From: Asterias amurensis
Taxonomy: Eukaryota > Echinodermata > Asteroidea > Forcipulatida > Asteriidae
DNA length: 64,000 nucleotides
Assembly: GCF_032118995.1 (NCBI RefSeq)
Contig: NC_092656.1
Coordinates: forward strand, 21,100,965 to 21,164,964
Reading direction: 5' to 3'
The position numbers and the translations under genes were made by a program. Shown here piece after piece: positions 1 to 12,500 of this stretch. Within the stretch, counting starts at the first letter, position 1; each line of letters starts with the position of its first letter. The notes under the pieces were generated by a model, which was given only the letters and a program-made list of their open reading frames with translations, did no database searches and was not told where the DNA came from.

Positions 1-170
1 GACGTAGCCCAAGACATATACCTAAAAGTAGCCACAATACCTTAATGTAGCCTTAGACCTAAATCTAGACCTTGGTGCAGCTCAAGACCTGGAGCCCAAT
101 ATCTAGGTCTATACCTAACTGTATCCCAAGACCTAAATTTGTTGTAATTGTAGCAATCGAAATAGGCCAG
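1..170. repeat. degenerate short tandem repeat at the left edge
   Basis: Irregular copies of a roughly 15-20 base motif built around 'tagcccaagacctaaa' recur (tagcccaagacatatacc, tagccttagacctaaat, cagctcaagacctgg, tatcccaagacctaaat). The array is cut by the window edge, so its full length is unknown. No coding potential is seen. Confidence 0.4.
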
Positions 171-2600
171 GATAAATGAACATTCAGAAAATCATGAATA
201 TTTCACTTTCCTTTGTACCAAAGCAGGGCCATTCAAATTGGCCCACAATGGAAACCTGCACGTGTACGCGCCACGCTCAACTCTCAGCTAATGATAGGTC
301 TCCATTGACACCAGTGAGAAGACTGTTTTGGGCTTGTGGTGTCATATCCAGGGGACCCTCATGCAATGTTAAAAGGGTTGAATTCTTGATTGATTTTGAA
401 GGGTGGTCATTGTTCAGAATGTGAACTGATTTATATTTTCTCCTTGACCGGCCACTGGTCGATGTCCCCGTCAAAGAGTTGCCCAACCATGCCAATACAT
501 TTTATTTTCAAATAAACCGCCATTGATTATCATCTGGAGATGCGATCTGACCATCACGGTCGGCCGCTCTTTATGGCCGGGCGAGTTGGACATTAATGAA
601 GTGAAATAGCTGTCCGAAAATAAATTGCAAATATCGTTTTAATTAAACAACGGATGATGTACCTTCGCTTTTTTTTTTTTTTTTTTGCAAGTCGCCAGAG
701 TGCCAGACACACAAGGCCTGAAGGCCACTTCAAGGTGTGGGCTACACTTAGCACTGGCGGCCTTATATAAGAGGAAGAGTCATATATAGGGCTAGACTGC
801 ACTCAACTATTTTTCCAGGGGTCATTGCCACCTACTCCGTTGGCTGAAACAGGGTTCCCCCCTTTCTGAACATACAGATTTAGGCTTGAGTGTCATCCAT
901 TAAGGATGGCTGGTAGAGCAGAAATCACTACCTCCCCAACTTAAACAAGGAATGTTCTGGAGTCCTTTCCCGTTAGAATAGTTATGTTCATTTGGGGAAA
1001 TGGCTATTTTCAATCTAATATTTTCTAATACGTACCCCAGAGAATTATTTCCTATACTCAAAATACAGTCGGGGGAAGTAGGGGCCAGACATAATTAAGC
1101 ACGTGTGTGCACATGCACAAAACCCCAGACAAAACATCCTCGTCTTTGATTGTTTTACCACGATGGCATTTGCACATGTTGTTTTAAAACCTATATACTG
1201 GATTGAAATAAATATGGACTTTGAAATGAAAACAAGTTCATGTCTTCCCTTGTATAAAACTATTGCTGTTTCAAAACAAACGACAACGCAAAATATTCTC
1301 TCATGTATCACGTAGGCGTAAACAAACTTCCGTGGGGAAAAGTGACCCTGAGTCCGGGCCACGTGGGATCTGACCCCTTTCTGGTCACTATGACCGGGTA
1401 CAGGAATCAAAGTGACCCGGCTATTAGTTTCGCCTTCCACCTCTGTGACTGGGTTTTCAGTCACCACTAATTGTGTGGGTTGTCCCCAGAACTAGGTTTT
1501 CCTCCTACATCTAAAACTGAAATTTCCTTCCTTGTCTTCTTTCCATTGGGTTATTGGCTAGTATTTTGATTAAAGTTAGCTTTTCTGATAGTCAACCAGT
1601 GGAAATAAATAAATAAACAACATTTGGAGTTCGAGACATACGATCCTGAGGACGGGGAGGATGTCGTCCTCGGGATTTAATGGCTAAAAAGTATTCAAAT
1701 ACGTAATAAAACATTCACTTTTACAACATTGATATTCACTGAAGAACCAAATATAAACCAACAATATCATCAAATTAAAGGTTTGTTGTAAAACACCCAT
1801 ATACCTTAGTGTAACTTAACATACAAATCAATAATGACCAAAAAGGAAAGAATCACATATTATTCAGAATTGAAATTGAATAATGACGATTATTACAAGC
1901 TACAGGTTGACCATTCCCCTTTACCAACCCTTGCATTTCCAAGATGAAATTAACAGATCATTTTATAAAGTGTTCGTGCTGTCACGTGTGCCTTTCGTTT
2001 TGTTCCATTGATGCACGTAGGCCTCCCACGTGCACGTCGACTTAAATGAAGTAGAAGTCAAACGGCTGAAACTGGCGAGTTTTAGGCCTAATGAGCTACC
2101 GCGTCAAAAACGCTATAGGCCCGCTTTCACTGTCGGAGCTTCTTAGTCCACAGTAAAAGACATTATTTTTTTACTGAGTAAATAATTAAGTCATCGATAA
2201 AGGGGGAAGTTAAAAGTCGTAAATGACACCCAGAAGGCAGTATGAAGATGGGATAGAAGGCGGTAATTGTAGCTCAAGGGGTGTAGAGATTTAATATAGG
2301 TAGGATGTATAGTTACAATGCTTCTTCAATAATGGTATCCTTTCAGATACCTTAACATTTACATGCACGTATGTGTTACGATGCACATGGTATGGACAAA
2401 AGGTAAATGACACATGAAACTGCACTGTGGGTTCATGTGACTTAATTTCACCTTCATCATGTGAACATTAGTTGGTATTCACACAAATAAAAGGTAATGT
2501 AAATCATTATGTTGCCGTCTGTCTGGTACTCATTGTCACCTCACTGAATGTGCATGGCTTCCACGTGTTGAATAAAATACCGTTACAGTGTTGTCTCGTT
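171..2600. other. no gene recognised
   Basis: No exon-like block with family similarity or good splice sites was found. The stretch holds a T-run near 668-686 and a repeat fragment at about 1490-1575 (fcctacatctaaaactga-type text followed by ccattgggttattggctag) that recurs near 29430-29500 and, weakly, at 39945-39995. The small ORFs here have no recognisable product. Confidence 0.5.
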
Positions 2601-2729
2601 TCTGTTTTCTTTAACGAGTATACACTAAGTATGGTTTGAAGCTTTGCATGGTGCAGAAATAAACTGTAAATAAATAGTAAACTTGCGGGTTCAACCATGT
2701 GTAAATCTCTTAGTCTTATGGGGAGTGTT

Positions 2730-2745
2730 GGCTCTGAAAAGAGCC
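2730..2745 (-). promoter_or_regulatory. histone-type 3' stem-loop (orphan)
   Basis: Read on the minus strand this is GGCTCTTTTCAGAGCC, an exact match to the 6-bp-stem, 4-base-loop (TTTC) element that ends replication-dependent histone mRNAs and binds SLBP. A purine-rich AAGAGA lies about 18 bases downstream on the same strand, roughly where a U7-binding downstream element would be. No histone coding sequence is present upstream on the minus strand (2746-3300), and the 5' flank is CCACACC rather than the usual A-rich CAAA. Read on the plus strand the same bases form a hairpin with a GAAA tetraloop. It may be a remnant of a histone 3' end, part of an uncharacterised repeat, or chance. Confidence 0.5.
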
Positions 2746-3587
2746 GGTGTGGTCCCACACGACATTCAACTGTAGTACACACTTCATTCAACTGAAATGT
2801 TAAGTTCACTCTGGTGGCTGGCATCTCTCTTGATCATACTATTACCATATAAAACAGCATAAGGCTAATAGGAGACCAAACATCGACCCTACCTTTAAGT
2901 TAAAATGCAGCTGAGTAACACAGGATGAACTGGGAATAACTTCTTGTAAAAAGACATCATCACTTCAAACCGAACTGGCCTTTTGTTTCTAGAGCGAGCG
3001 AAAATAAAATATCTAGACTACACTAATTTCATTTTAAGAACAGAGAAAGTCTCTATTGTATGCATCATTCAGCTCAAACAAAACAAACTACAGTTCCACA
3101 ATTTCCCAAAAGCCTTAAAAGCCAAGATGTAGGACAGCTATTGTCTGCTTGCCCCTTTATCAACAAACCACGCATCTTGAAGATGCATTTGAAGACCTTG
3201 GTAATTTAAAAAGGGGTTCAGATTGTACAGGGACGTGTAGGTAAACAACGCCGATGTTTCAGACGGGTTTCCCCGGAGACAAAATAAGAAAGCCCCAAAG
3301 AGAATTATAATTTTCACAAGGTGTGGTTGCCAGCAGCCAGAATGTAATTTTTGTTTTAGTTTGGTAATATTTTCATGTTATAATTACTAACAAGATGCTA
3401 TTTGAACAAACTAGAACTCTTATACAACCCAATGCAAGTACATAAAAACAAATAGTTAAAAGTTATTTCTTTAAAACGTCAAAGCTGGTTATAGAGCAAC
3501 TCGATCGGAAGGTTGAGTTGTTACACCCTTTTTTCAGAACAGACACCATTTCGTGTAATGCTTTGCTTACCTTTCATATTGTCATCG

Positions 3588-4175
3588 TTAATTAGTTGCA
3601 AGTGTTATTGTTTTTCAGGCAATTTAAAAAAAAAATGTTTTCATTGTTAGTCGTGTGTGCATTAAGCCGGAACTAGTCGTCAGATTTTCTAGTTCTTCTC
3701 GGTGTCTTAAAGGCAGTAGACACTATTAGTAATTACTCAAAATAATTATTAGCATAAAACCTTACTTGGTAACGAATAATGGGGAGAGGCTGATAGTGTA
3801 AAACATTATGAGAAACGGCTCCCTCTAAAGTGACGTAGTTTTCGAGAAAGAAGTAATTTTCAACGAATTTAATTTCGAGACCTCAGATTTAGAATTTGAG
3901 GTCTCGAAATCAAGCATCTGAAAGCACAGAACTTCGTTTGACAAGGGTATTTTTTCTTTCCGACGACCAATCGAGTATCAATTTTTCACAGGTTTGTTAT
4001 TTTATGCATATGTTGGGATACGCCAAGTGAGAAGACTGGTCTTTGACAATTACCAATAGTGACCAGTACCTTTAATTAGTTGCGAGTGTTATTGTTTTTC
4101 AGGCAAATGTTTTCATTGTTAGCATTGTGTGCAGTAAGCCGAAACTAGTCGTCAGATATTCTAGTTCTTCTTTAC
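3588..4175 (+). repeat. direct repeat of about 105 bp flanking a MITE
   Basis: Bases 3588-3703 and 4074-4172 are near-identical direct copies (aattagttgcaagtgttatt ... cgtcagattttctagttctt). Between them sits a complete family-B MITE (3707-4075). The arrangement is a tandem duplication with a MITE in or at the junction. An LTR pair is unlikely because the intervening DNA is a non-coding MITE. Confidence 0.7.
3707..4075 (+). mobile_element. family-B MITE, full length
   Basis: About 370-bp non-coding element with terminal inverted repeats: left end TTAAAGGCAGTAGACAC, right end GACCAGTACCTTTAA. It contains a central foldback (gagacctcagatttag / ttgaggtctcgaaatc). The same element occurs more than ten times in the window, in both orientations, and serves here as the reference for the family. 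Confidence 0.85.
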
Positions 4176-5103
4176 TCAGGTTATTAATGTAATTCACACC
4201 AATGCATACAATACTTAGGGGCCGCATCTGCTTCCTTATGGGGCCCTCTGCGGTATCGCACATTTCATGTATTAATTTTTTACTCAATTGACCCCATTTC
4301 TATGTCTGTTATTCTCCCATTAAAATTGTAATATATAGCTGATCCTTTGAGGAAAAGAATAGAGAGGGACAGATATGATTTACTTGCCATTGCCGCCCAA
4401 CAAAAATTAATTAACTTATAATAAATACTAGGTAATGTTTTTGAAAATGGAATCAACTTACGGAGGTAACCTTTTGGGGGATAGTAAGGAACGACCGAGT
4501 TCTAGCTTAGAATTTTATCAAACCGTTTGAATGCCTGCTGTTAAGATCACCTACCTCGGTCGTTTGAATTCACAATTGCATAGACAAATCGAACGAATAA
4601 TTTCATGTAAGAAAATGAAAGCCACATTGCATGTTTTATGGATGGAACTGTTGTTCCTTTATGTTTTACTTTGATTAAATATAAATATTAAATTGGCATT
4701 CTGACTGATTTCCCCAACGCCCGGGGCCGATTAAAAATAACACAACTTACACAACTTTTGGGATTTCCTTTAGAAAAAATACCTCTGGTTGCCTACCCTT
4801 TCTTGCTTTACTTTTTTTTTTTTTACAAACAGCACAAACTGCCAATCCCTAAAGGCATCTGAGCACAACTCATTTGTGTTGTCTGTGATATCTGCAAAAT
4901 CAATTACCACAAAACAGCCTGAAATAAATACGGAGCCCCTAAAATTAATCCACGAAGAAATAATCCAGTGAAAGAAATCATTTATTTTGGAGTCCGAGAA
5001 ATATGTTATTTCGATCGCACGAAATGATTTCGAGCGCATAGCGTAAAGAACTCTAATTATTTTCAATATTACTCCGTACGTTAACTTTTTCTCGCCATAT
5101 TTC

Positions 5104-5127
5104 CCTATGGGGGGAGGGGGGGGGGGG
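5104..5127 (+). repeat. poly-G tract
   Basis: A G-rich run ending in 13 or more consecutive G. Comparable runs occur at 6713-6732, 18142-18158, 19732-19749, 23837-23858 and 27213-27228. Confidence 0.9.
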
Positions 5128-5209
5128 GCTCCTTACTACAACCTCTACAGATTGGTGTATCTATTATCAAAGAAGAAGAAGAAGGAGAAGATCAAGCATA
5201 TTCTACCTG

Positions 5210-5404
5210 TTGCACTGGACACTAATTTCATTACTCAAGATAGTTGTTAACATAAAAACTTACTTGGTAACGAGCAATGGAAAGCTGTCGATAGTAAACA
5301 TTATGAGAAACGGCTCAATCTGAAGCAACGTAGTTTTTGGGAAATGGGTATTACTTCTCACTCAAATAATAACATATTCCAGCTGGGGCCTTTTAGTGTC
5401 CACC
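5210..5404 (+). mobile_element. family-B MITE, decayed and internally deleted
   Basis: Starts with gcactggacactaatttcat and ends with cttttagtgtccacc. The middle retains aacttacttggtaacgagca and gagaaacggctc. Half the normal length, so internally deleted. Confidence 0.6.
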
Positions 5405-5873
5405 GATAGTCCACAACGCAATCCCTCTTACACGTAGCCAGTACTTCCTAGTCTTCACTGACGATCGAACAATAAATAATTTCCCCCAAATTCATTTCTC
5501 CTTGACAGTCCATCCGCCTGTAGACGAATCGATTGTTTTTCCACAGAGATAGTTAAAAATGGTGAAATCGACCTGGCTTGATAATCAGTTTTACCCCAAG
5601 TTACTGAGAGTATAACAGTATCCTTTGCGCTCTTTGCAATCGCTATGGATAACCGTGTGCCACTGTAATTGGCGCTACTATAGAAATGTTTGGTATTATG
5701 TAAATATTATTATTATCATCATCATCACCATCCCCATCCCTTCCCTACCATCACGAGAATGAAATGGATAACAGGTTAAACCCAACAAAAGCAAAAGATT
5801 GCTAAAAAGTCTGTTTAGACTCAAGCAAATTCAAGTCGCATGGTGGCGCCTTTCCCGAAACAAAGGGACAGTG

Positions 5874-5893
5874 TGTGTGTGTGTGTGTGTGAT
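5874..5893 (+). repeat. (TG)n microsatellite
   Basis: About ten TG units followed by atgtgtggg. Directly visible. Confidence 0.9.
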
Positions 5894-6061
5894 GTGTGGG
5901 TTTGCATTCACATTCAAACCGGGGAGCATTCGAGCAAAATCTAAATAATTCTGAATTTTATTCAAAAAATAAACATCAAGTTAGCTCTAGCCTTTCGCTT
6001 TTGGCCAAAAGTGTTCATATTATAACAGTAATAGTAAGAGCCATTTTGGCCTTTAAACTTG

Positions 6062-6434
6062 AAGGAACACGTTGCCTTGGATCGGTCGAGTTGGTATTTG
6101 AAAAGCGTTTGAAACCGTTTGTTGTAAAATGCATATTATGGTTAGAAAGATATTTTAAAAATGATCCACACAAATTTGCCTCGAAATTGCGTGGTTTTCC
6201 TTTTACTTTGCGAACTATCACGGTCGACCATAATGAGATTGACTTCCATAAATGGCCGACCGTGTTAGTCGACGAGGTAAAAGGAAAACCACGCAATTTC
6301 GAGTGATACTTGTGTGGATCATTATAATTATTCTACTTTTAAAATATCTCTCTAATCATATGCATTTTATAACAAACGGTTACAAACGCTTTTCAAAGAC
6401 CAACTCGACCGATCCAAGGCAACGTGTTCCTTTA
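6062..6434 (+). mobile_element. family-A long foldback MITE, copy 1
   Basis: The whole element is one long inverted repeat. It starts AAGGAACACGTTGCC and ends GGCAACGTGTTCCTTT, and the arms meet at cggtcgaccat...atggccgaccg. No protein is encoded. The small ORFs on both strands are mirror images of each other, as expected of a hairpin. The left flank has lost the TTAA seen at other copies. Confidence 0.85.
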
Positions 6435-6710
6435 AAGGAATTCGATATTGCCATATTATTTCTGCCAGCGTGAATTTTCGTCGGTTTTCCCATATTAATT
6501 TCACTCCAGGGAAAACATTTTTTCGTCTTCTTCTCCCCGTTCAGTATTGTTTTAATTTTCAATTTTTATTTTTGTTCCCCTTGGTGGTAATTTTCTAGGC
6601 CAATCATGTGAAATGTGATAAGAGGCGCAGCCATGAATCGGCGCTTACAGAGCGGTTGTAATCAACCAAAGGTCTGACGGGCATACTCTAGAAAACTGTT
6701 TTTGTTTTTG

Positions 6711-6732
6711 GCGGGGGGGGGGGGGGGGGGGG
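6711..6732 (+). repeat. poly-G tract (about 20 G)
   Basis: Uninterrupted run of G after ttttggc. A likely quadruplex-forming or assembly-sensitive tract. Confidence 0.9.
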
Positions 6733-7769
6733 AGTTAACGTTTAAATGTTGTTCGAAGTTATTTATAGCAACATTTTAACATTTTATGCAACTATAATGT
6801 AGCCAGGAACACGCTCAAGAGTCCCACAACCGATTGGGGTCAGTCTGCCTCGCCCAGAAAGGATAATTCAGAAAATGCGACCAACATGTTTTTTTGATCA
6901 CCTTTTCAATTTCCATCTTTAAAGGAAATTTACTGTAAATTCATTGAAATTTCTGTTATAGCCTATATTATAGCATTATGGTTAATTTCAAAAATTTGGA
7001 AATGTCGAATGGACGTACCAACAATGAAACGTGCAAAGAAAACTTGTAACTCATTCATACAAAATAATTGGCTGTGCCTACACGAATATCTTTATCATTT
7101 ATGGAATGGATGTGCCCTTTTCAATAGTATACACCAAAAAATTATGAACACAATACTGCACAGGTCATAATTTATGGGAAAGTTGACATTTTGTGTCATA
7201 ATTTCCACATAAATCCAAGAGTTATAAAAGTAAAAGCTGGACAAGTTTTGAGATATGCCCCGTTTCATCATAAAAATCAAAAGTTGATAACAATTAGACA
7301 GTGCAAACTCCATAAAATACAAGATTTTATGATTTCTACCATTAGGTTGTGTACAAATCGTGCCTGCAGGAAGTCCAGGCCCTGTGGCTCTTTTGTAAAC
7401 ATGTGATGTCACAGGTCACATCGTCTATAGAATATGGCAGTTTTGTGATTGGGTTTGTATTTGATGATAATATACATGGAACTCCACACAGTCAGATTAT
7501 GTCTTGAAAGTGCATAAGCTATAATATAGGGCCATCACAGATTTTGAAAGAACATTTTGAAAAGTGCTTGTTTATTCTACCTATACGTTACAATATAAAA
7601 ATATCTGTAAAGAGCTATAGAAACAGTATTGATATTAATAAGCACGGCAGGCGGTCTCTGGGTATTTTTTATTTTTAAATGTTGCCAACTCAATTAACTA
7701 TAAATGCAAATATCATCATGACGAATGTTCTCGGATTGAAATGATGCTATTGCATGTGCAGCTGTATCG

Positions 7770-8365
7770 CTCCATTAAAATACTAGGCGTCGTGTCAAAA
7801 TATTGAAAAGGGCCGTTGTTCCAACAAGCGCGGTATATGTGTACAACGGGAAATCTTTCTCCAACTGTGGACTATTTATTCAGGTATGAAACACATTGGT
7901 TTGAAGCTGGAGAAAAAATAGTTTGACTAAACATAGTTATCATTTATATGTGTGGACACATCGTTTGTTGTAGGGTGAGTACATCTATTTAATGCCTCTA
8001 GTTTACAATATCACACATCGTATAAGTAACCACTGCATGTTTTTCTCTTTTTTGAGAACGAAATTAGTTGTACATTATTTTGACTTTGCTCCATTAAAAT
8101 ACTAGACGTCGTGTCAAAATATTGAAAAGGGCCGCTGTTCCAACAAGCGCGGTATATGTGTACAACGGGAAATCTTTCTCCAACTGTGGACTATTTATTC
8201 AGGTATGAAACACATTGGTTTGAAGCTGGAGAAAAAATAGTTTGACTAAACATAGTTATCGTTTATAATGTGTGGACACATCGTTTGTTGTAGGGTGAGT
8301 ACATCTTTTTAATGCCTTTAGTTTCCAATATCACACATCGTAAAGTAACCATCGAATGATTTTTA
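7770..8365 (+). repeat. tandem duplication, period 319 bp
   Basis: The block starting tccattaaaatactaggcgt at 7771 is repeated at 8090 with a few substitutions (aggcgtc to agacgtc, gttgttcc to gctgttcc). Similarity runs through the text tgtgtggacacatcgtttg to about 8365. Neither unit has a convincing ORF. Confidence 0.85.
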
Positions 8366-8596
8366 TTTTAAGAACGAAGTAAGTTTTACATTTGATTTCG
8401 TTTACGTTGTTTGTTCTTTGTATTTATTTACCCCCAAAGGTATCACAGGATTGGTACAGCTAACAAGTTGCCTTTGACAGTGTTCATGTGTGTGATAAAC
8501 CATCTAGAGTGTGTAGGCATACATGATACCATGACAATTTGTGCCTATGGAGCTGTGCGAGTCAGAAGAAAATAGTGAAACACAATAATACACAGT

Positions 8597-8986
8597 TTAA
8601 AGGAACACGTTGCCTTGGATCGGTCGAGTTGGTCTTTGAAAAGCGTTTGTAATCGTTTTTTTATAAAATGCATATAGGTAGAAAGATGTTGTAAAAGTAG
8701 AATACAATGATCCACACAAACATGCCTCGAAATTGCACGGTTTTCCTTTTACCTCGTCGACTAACACGGTCGGCCATTTATGGGAGTCAAATTTTTGACT
8801 CCCATAAATGGCCGACCGTGTTAGTTCGCAAAGTAAAAGGAAAACCACGCAATTTCGAGGCAAACTTGTGTGGATCATTGTATTCTACTTTTAAAACATC
8901 TTTCCAACCATATGCATTTTATAAAACACGGTTACAAACGCTTTTTATAGACCAACTCGTCCGATCCAAGGCAACGTGTTCCTTTA
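8597..8986 (+). mobile_element. family-A long foldback MITE, copy 2
   Basis: Full-length 390-bp hairpin. TTAAAGGAACACGTTGCC at the left, GGCAACGTGTTCCTTTAA at the right, centre tgggagtcaaatttttgact. Each end sits on a TTAA. Both arms carry the same mirror ORFs, which are not genes. Confidence 0.9.
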
Positions 8987-9340
8987 ATGTTCAGCCTGTA
9001 AACACAATTTCCTTAATATCATAATCTACGCCGCAGAAGTAGAATGGCAATATGATAGCACGACAGTTGTCTAAAGAACAAACTCTGCCTGCCAAGTAGA
9101 TACACACATGGTGTTACCGCAAACCAAATTGATACCTCACCATGCAATGCCTCAAATCCTGTATAGTTTTTGTTGTGAAAACCGAAGTCATATGATGCTT
9201 GTTGTTGGTGCAGTACGTGGAATAATGTTATTGTGCTGGTTCCTTGTTCTTTAACGTCTCACCAAGCATTAGTGCCTGGTTTATAAGAACAAGCAGAAAG
9301 CCCGGTTTCAGGTTCAAAAACATCCCGATAGGAGAAACCA

Positions 9341-9591
9341 GGGCCCAATTTCATAGAGCTGCTCTATTTAGAGCCACATACATTTGCTTAGCATGGAATT
9401 TATTCCTTGATAAAAACATGATTACCAACTAAATTTCCATTTGTTGCATATTGCTTGTTACTGGTATTCAGCTGTTGTTTGCTGATCCTGAAAATCACGT
9501 AGAAATTTGGTTGTCAATCCTGTTTTTATAAAGAAAGAAATTCCATGCTAAGCAAATTGTTGTGCTTAGCAGCTGCATGAAATTGGGCCCT
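9341..9591 (+). mobile_element. family-G MITE (gggcccaatttcat ends)
   Basis: Left end gggcccaatttcatagagct, right end agctgcatgaaattgggccc. The inner arms include tgcttagcatggaattta and aattccatgctaagcaaa. Related ends appear at 16440, 36660, 51397, 51610 and 58749. Non-coding. Confidence 0.75.
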
Positions 9592-9599
9592 CGTCAGAC

Positions 9600-12500
9600 A
9601 CACTTGTAGCACATTTTAGGCCTACTATGAAAATATATGTAGAAAGGACAGAAAAAGTAGAAAGCCTGGTTTCACGTTCAAACATCCTTTGACACGCTGG
9701 TGGCAATTTAAGGCAAACAATGGAAACATAAAGACAGAGGACGACAGACGCGAGGTGTGAAAGATGGCAAAATGAAAGAAAACACTTCTAACTAACAGCA
9801 ATCTGAAGAAATTCATCACAAAATGCTCAAAGATAATACGAACTCCCTTTTAGGCTGTATGTGTTCTAGCAATAAAACAAAGTTGATATCTTGATACATG
9901 AGAAGGGAATTATGTTTTGCAATTACGCGAATAAGCTGAGAGAAAAAAAAACATCGGCCGTGCTTGGAGCATCCACAAATGAAATCTTCATCGTTTTACG
10001 GAAGTGAAAGAAAAACCGCGGGCTTAGAAGATGGGGTAATATTACCCTTAACTCGGGGAGGGAGACACGAAGTATGTATTTTATTTACAAATATCATTTG
10101 ATATCTCTCTTTCTCTCTCTTGTGGCTTTGCATTGCTGAAGGAGATAATTTACACACAAGTCTGTCTGGTGGGCTTCCGAGTTAGGAGATCTCGCCTCGC
10201 AAAACGGATCCATGTTTCACCTTTTTTTTAAACTACAAATTGAAATTAGTTGTGTTAAAAAAAAATGCCACCCGCTAAACATTAGACAATCACATTCAGG
10301 TTGCGGTTGGCAGAACGAAACGAATCATGAATTCAGAGATTTACAGCACGTGTTAACAAAGATGTGTCTTCTTCTATGATTTTGTTCTCCCCATCCTTTT
10401 TTCCTTAAACGATTGGTTATGGTTCTTCTTCTTCTCCTTCATCGTGTGTCTATAGCCCCTTTCACACGAGAGCAAATTAGCAAGGGTCCCTTGTTAAATT
10501 ATATTTATAGTATTGAAAGCTGCTGATAGGCTTCTAACCAAAGTTTGTATTGCTAATTTTAAGAGTGATCCCCAAACGTTATACCTTCCCTTTAAATTAT
10601 TGTTAATGAAAGTAAACTCAGACCCATTAATCCCAAGGGAGTTGTAGCATTGTGCAAACCATAAGGTTTCGGTAATTTAGGAATCCTGAAACGTATATAA
10701 TTCCACAGGAACCTCGGAATCGCTTGTGTTGATTGATAAATGGTAAATGTCTGATTTATAATTCATCGCAAACCAAAACGGATTTTCTTTTATCGCTATT
10801 TAGTCAGACACAATCAAAAACTGTAAACCATAGCACAGACAAAACATGTGCGCGCATTTTGCTACCTCATGCAACAAAATGCAAACTGAAAGTGACTTTT
10901 TGTTCTCATGCACACTGAAAGTGACTTTTTGTTCTCATGCACACTGCTGAAAGTGACTTTTTGTTTTCAAGAATGGTGACTTGTTATTTTCAAGAACTCT
11001 TGCTTTATTGGGGGCGGGAAAAATGGGAAGCAGTTAGGATTCCGGGACCGGAATCTGAGTATCCCATTACGGGTGCGGGGCTCATGTTCCATTTGTAAAC
11101 ACTGCATAAAGTCATGAAGGACAGGGTTTATGTTTACCAGGATGAAGATCTTTGCTCGTAAATGCATTTCAGAATGTCCTCTCTCGAGGGACGTGAAATC
11201 CTTACCAAGATATCAGTGAAACAAACTTTTGTTGTCACCAGTGCGATCACTTTTCATGTTCTCCGTTTTCGAGAGGTAGGCTGCTTTATTGCCACAGAAT
11301 GCCATAGGGTACTTTAAATATAACTTTTAACCCAAGGTTTATGATTACCACCATTGTTCACTGTCATCATTTTGGAACACTTGCAAAGCGGATTCGGACT
11401 TTAAGAAAAAATAAATGTAAAACGGAGTGGTGTTATTTCATTGGTGGTACAGTTATAGTTTGTTCTATTGCTGTTTGTCCACTCATATGTTGTTATTTTT
11501 TGTTGGTACTATAACAGGTAATGGAAATTGCAAATAACTGCCCAATTTAGCAGCAATCGGAAGAAGATGTTAGCGTTTTTCACACATTTGAGCCGCTTGT
11601 GCAGCATCATAGATGTATAACCATGTAAATCTTATGGGATCTGGGCACTACATGACCAACGGGATAAAAAAAAAAGCAAAAAACCCTGTAATACAAGCTC
11701 TTCGTGCTTCACTAATCGCTTCAGTTGCTATTTGAGATGCCCAAAGCCCAGATTATCGCGAAAGTTCGTACATTCTCGAGGTCAACTTACACAGCCTATT
11801 CGTTTTAATACTTATATATGTTGACACACAAAACCTCAAGCTTAAGTTACTTACATAAATACCCCACCAATACTAACTGCCTTTTCATGCCTTTAATTGC
11901 GATAAAAACTACCGGTTCCCTATTTTCGTCTCGATCAATAGGTTTCACATAAAACCAACCAAACTCCTCAATGAATGTATCATGAAGCTTTTGTACAAAA
12001 ATCAGAACCCAGCACAAAGTGAGTGCATTCGATAGGTTATGAGAGTTTTGAATTGGGGTCGTCACATGACCAGTGGTCCAACAAAAAGCTAGGTATCCAA
12101 TGCACGTAATTCAATAACTGAGTGTGACCCACTAAAATCAAAACGAAGGGTATCTTGTTTTATTTGCACTGTGTATCCCTTTTAGCTCAGAAATTATCAT
12201 GAAAACATCGCAAGGGAGTTTGCATTGAGTTTGTACTTTAACTCGCCTAAAAGGCTTTAAGGTGTTTTTTTAAGAGGGTTTTTGGCTATTCCAATAAGAA
12301 GCTAATACAAGACCTGTAAATCGATATACATGTATGTTACAGGTTATATAATATTGCAAGTTTCTAATATCCAATATCAAGTAACATTGAAATTGTGTCT
12401 TCGTGTGAACAGCTTTGCAATTTCCTAAGTTATATTTGTACACACATTAATGGTGTGTTGAAATTGACGAGTGTGTGCCAAAACAATTTCATTAGTGTCA

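Noticed and set aside
1045..1467. 140-codon minus-strand ORF
   Set aside because: Low-complexity hydrophobic and repeat-like text, no family pattern, and an opposite-strand ORF over the same bases.
2507..2824. 105-codon minus-strand ORF across the histone-type stem-loop
   Set aside because: It shows no resemblance to any histone and reads through the stem-loop, so it is not the source gene.
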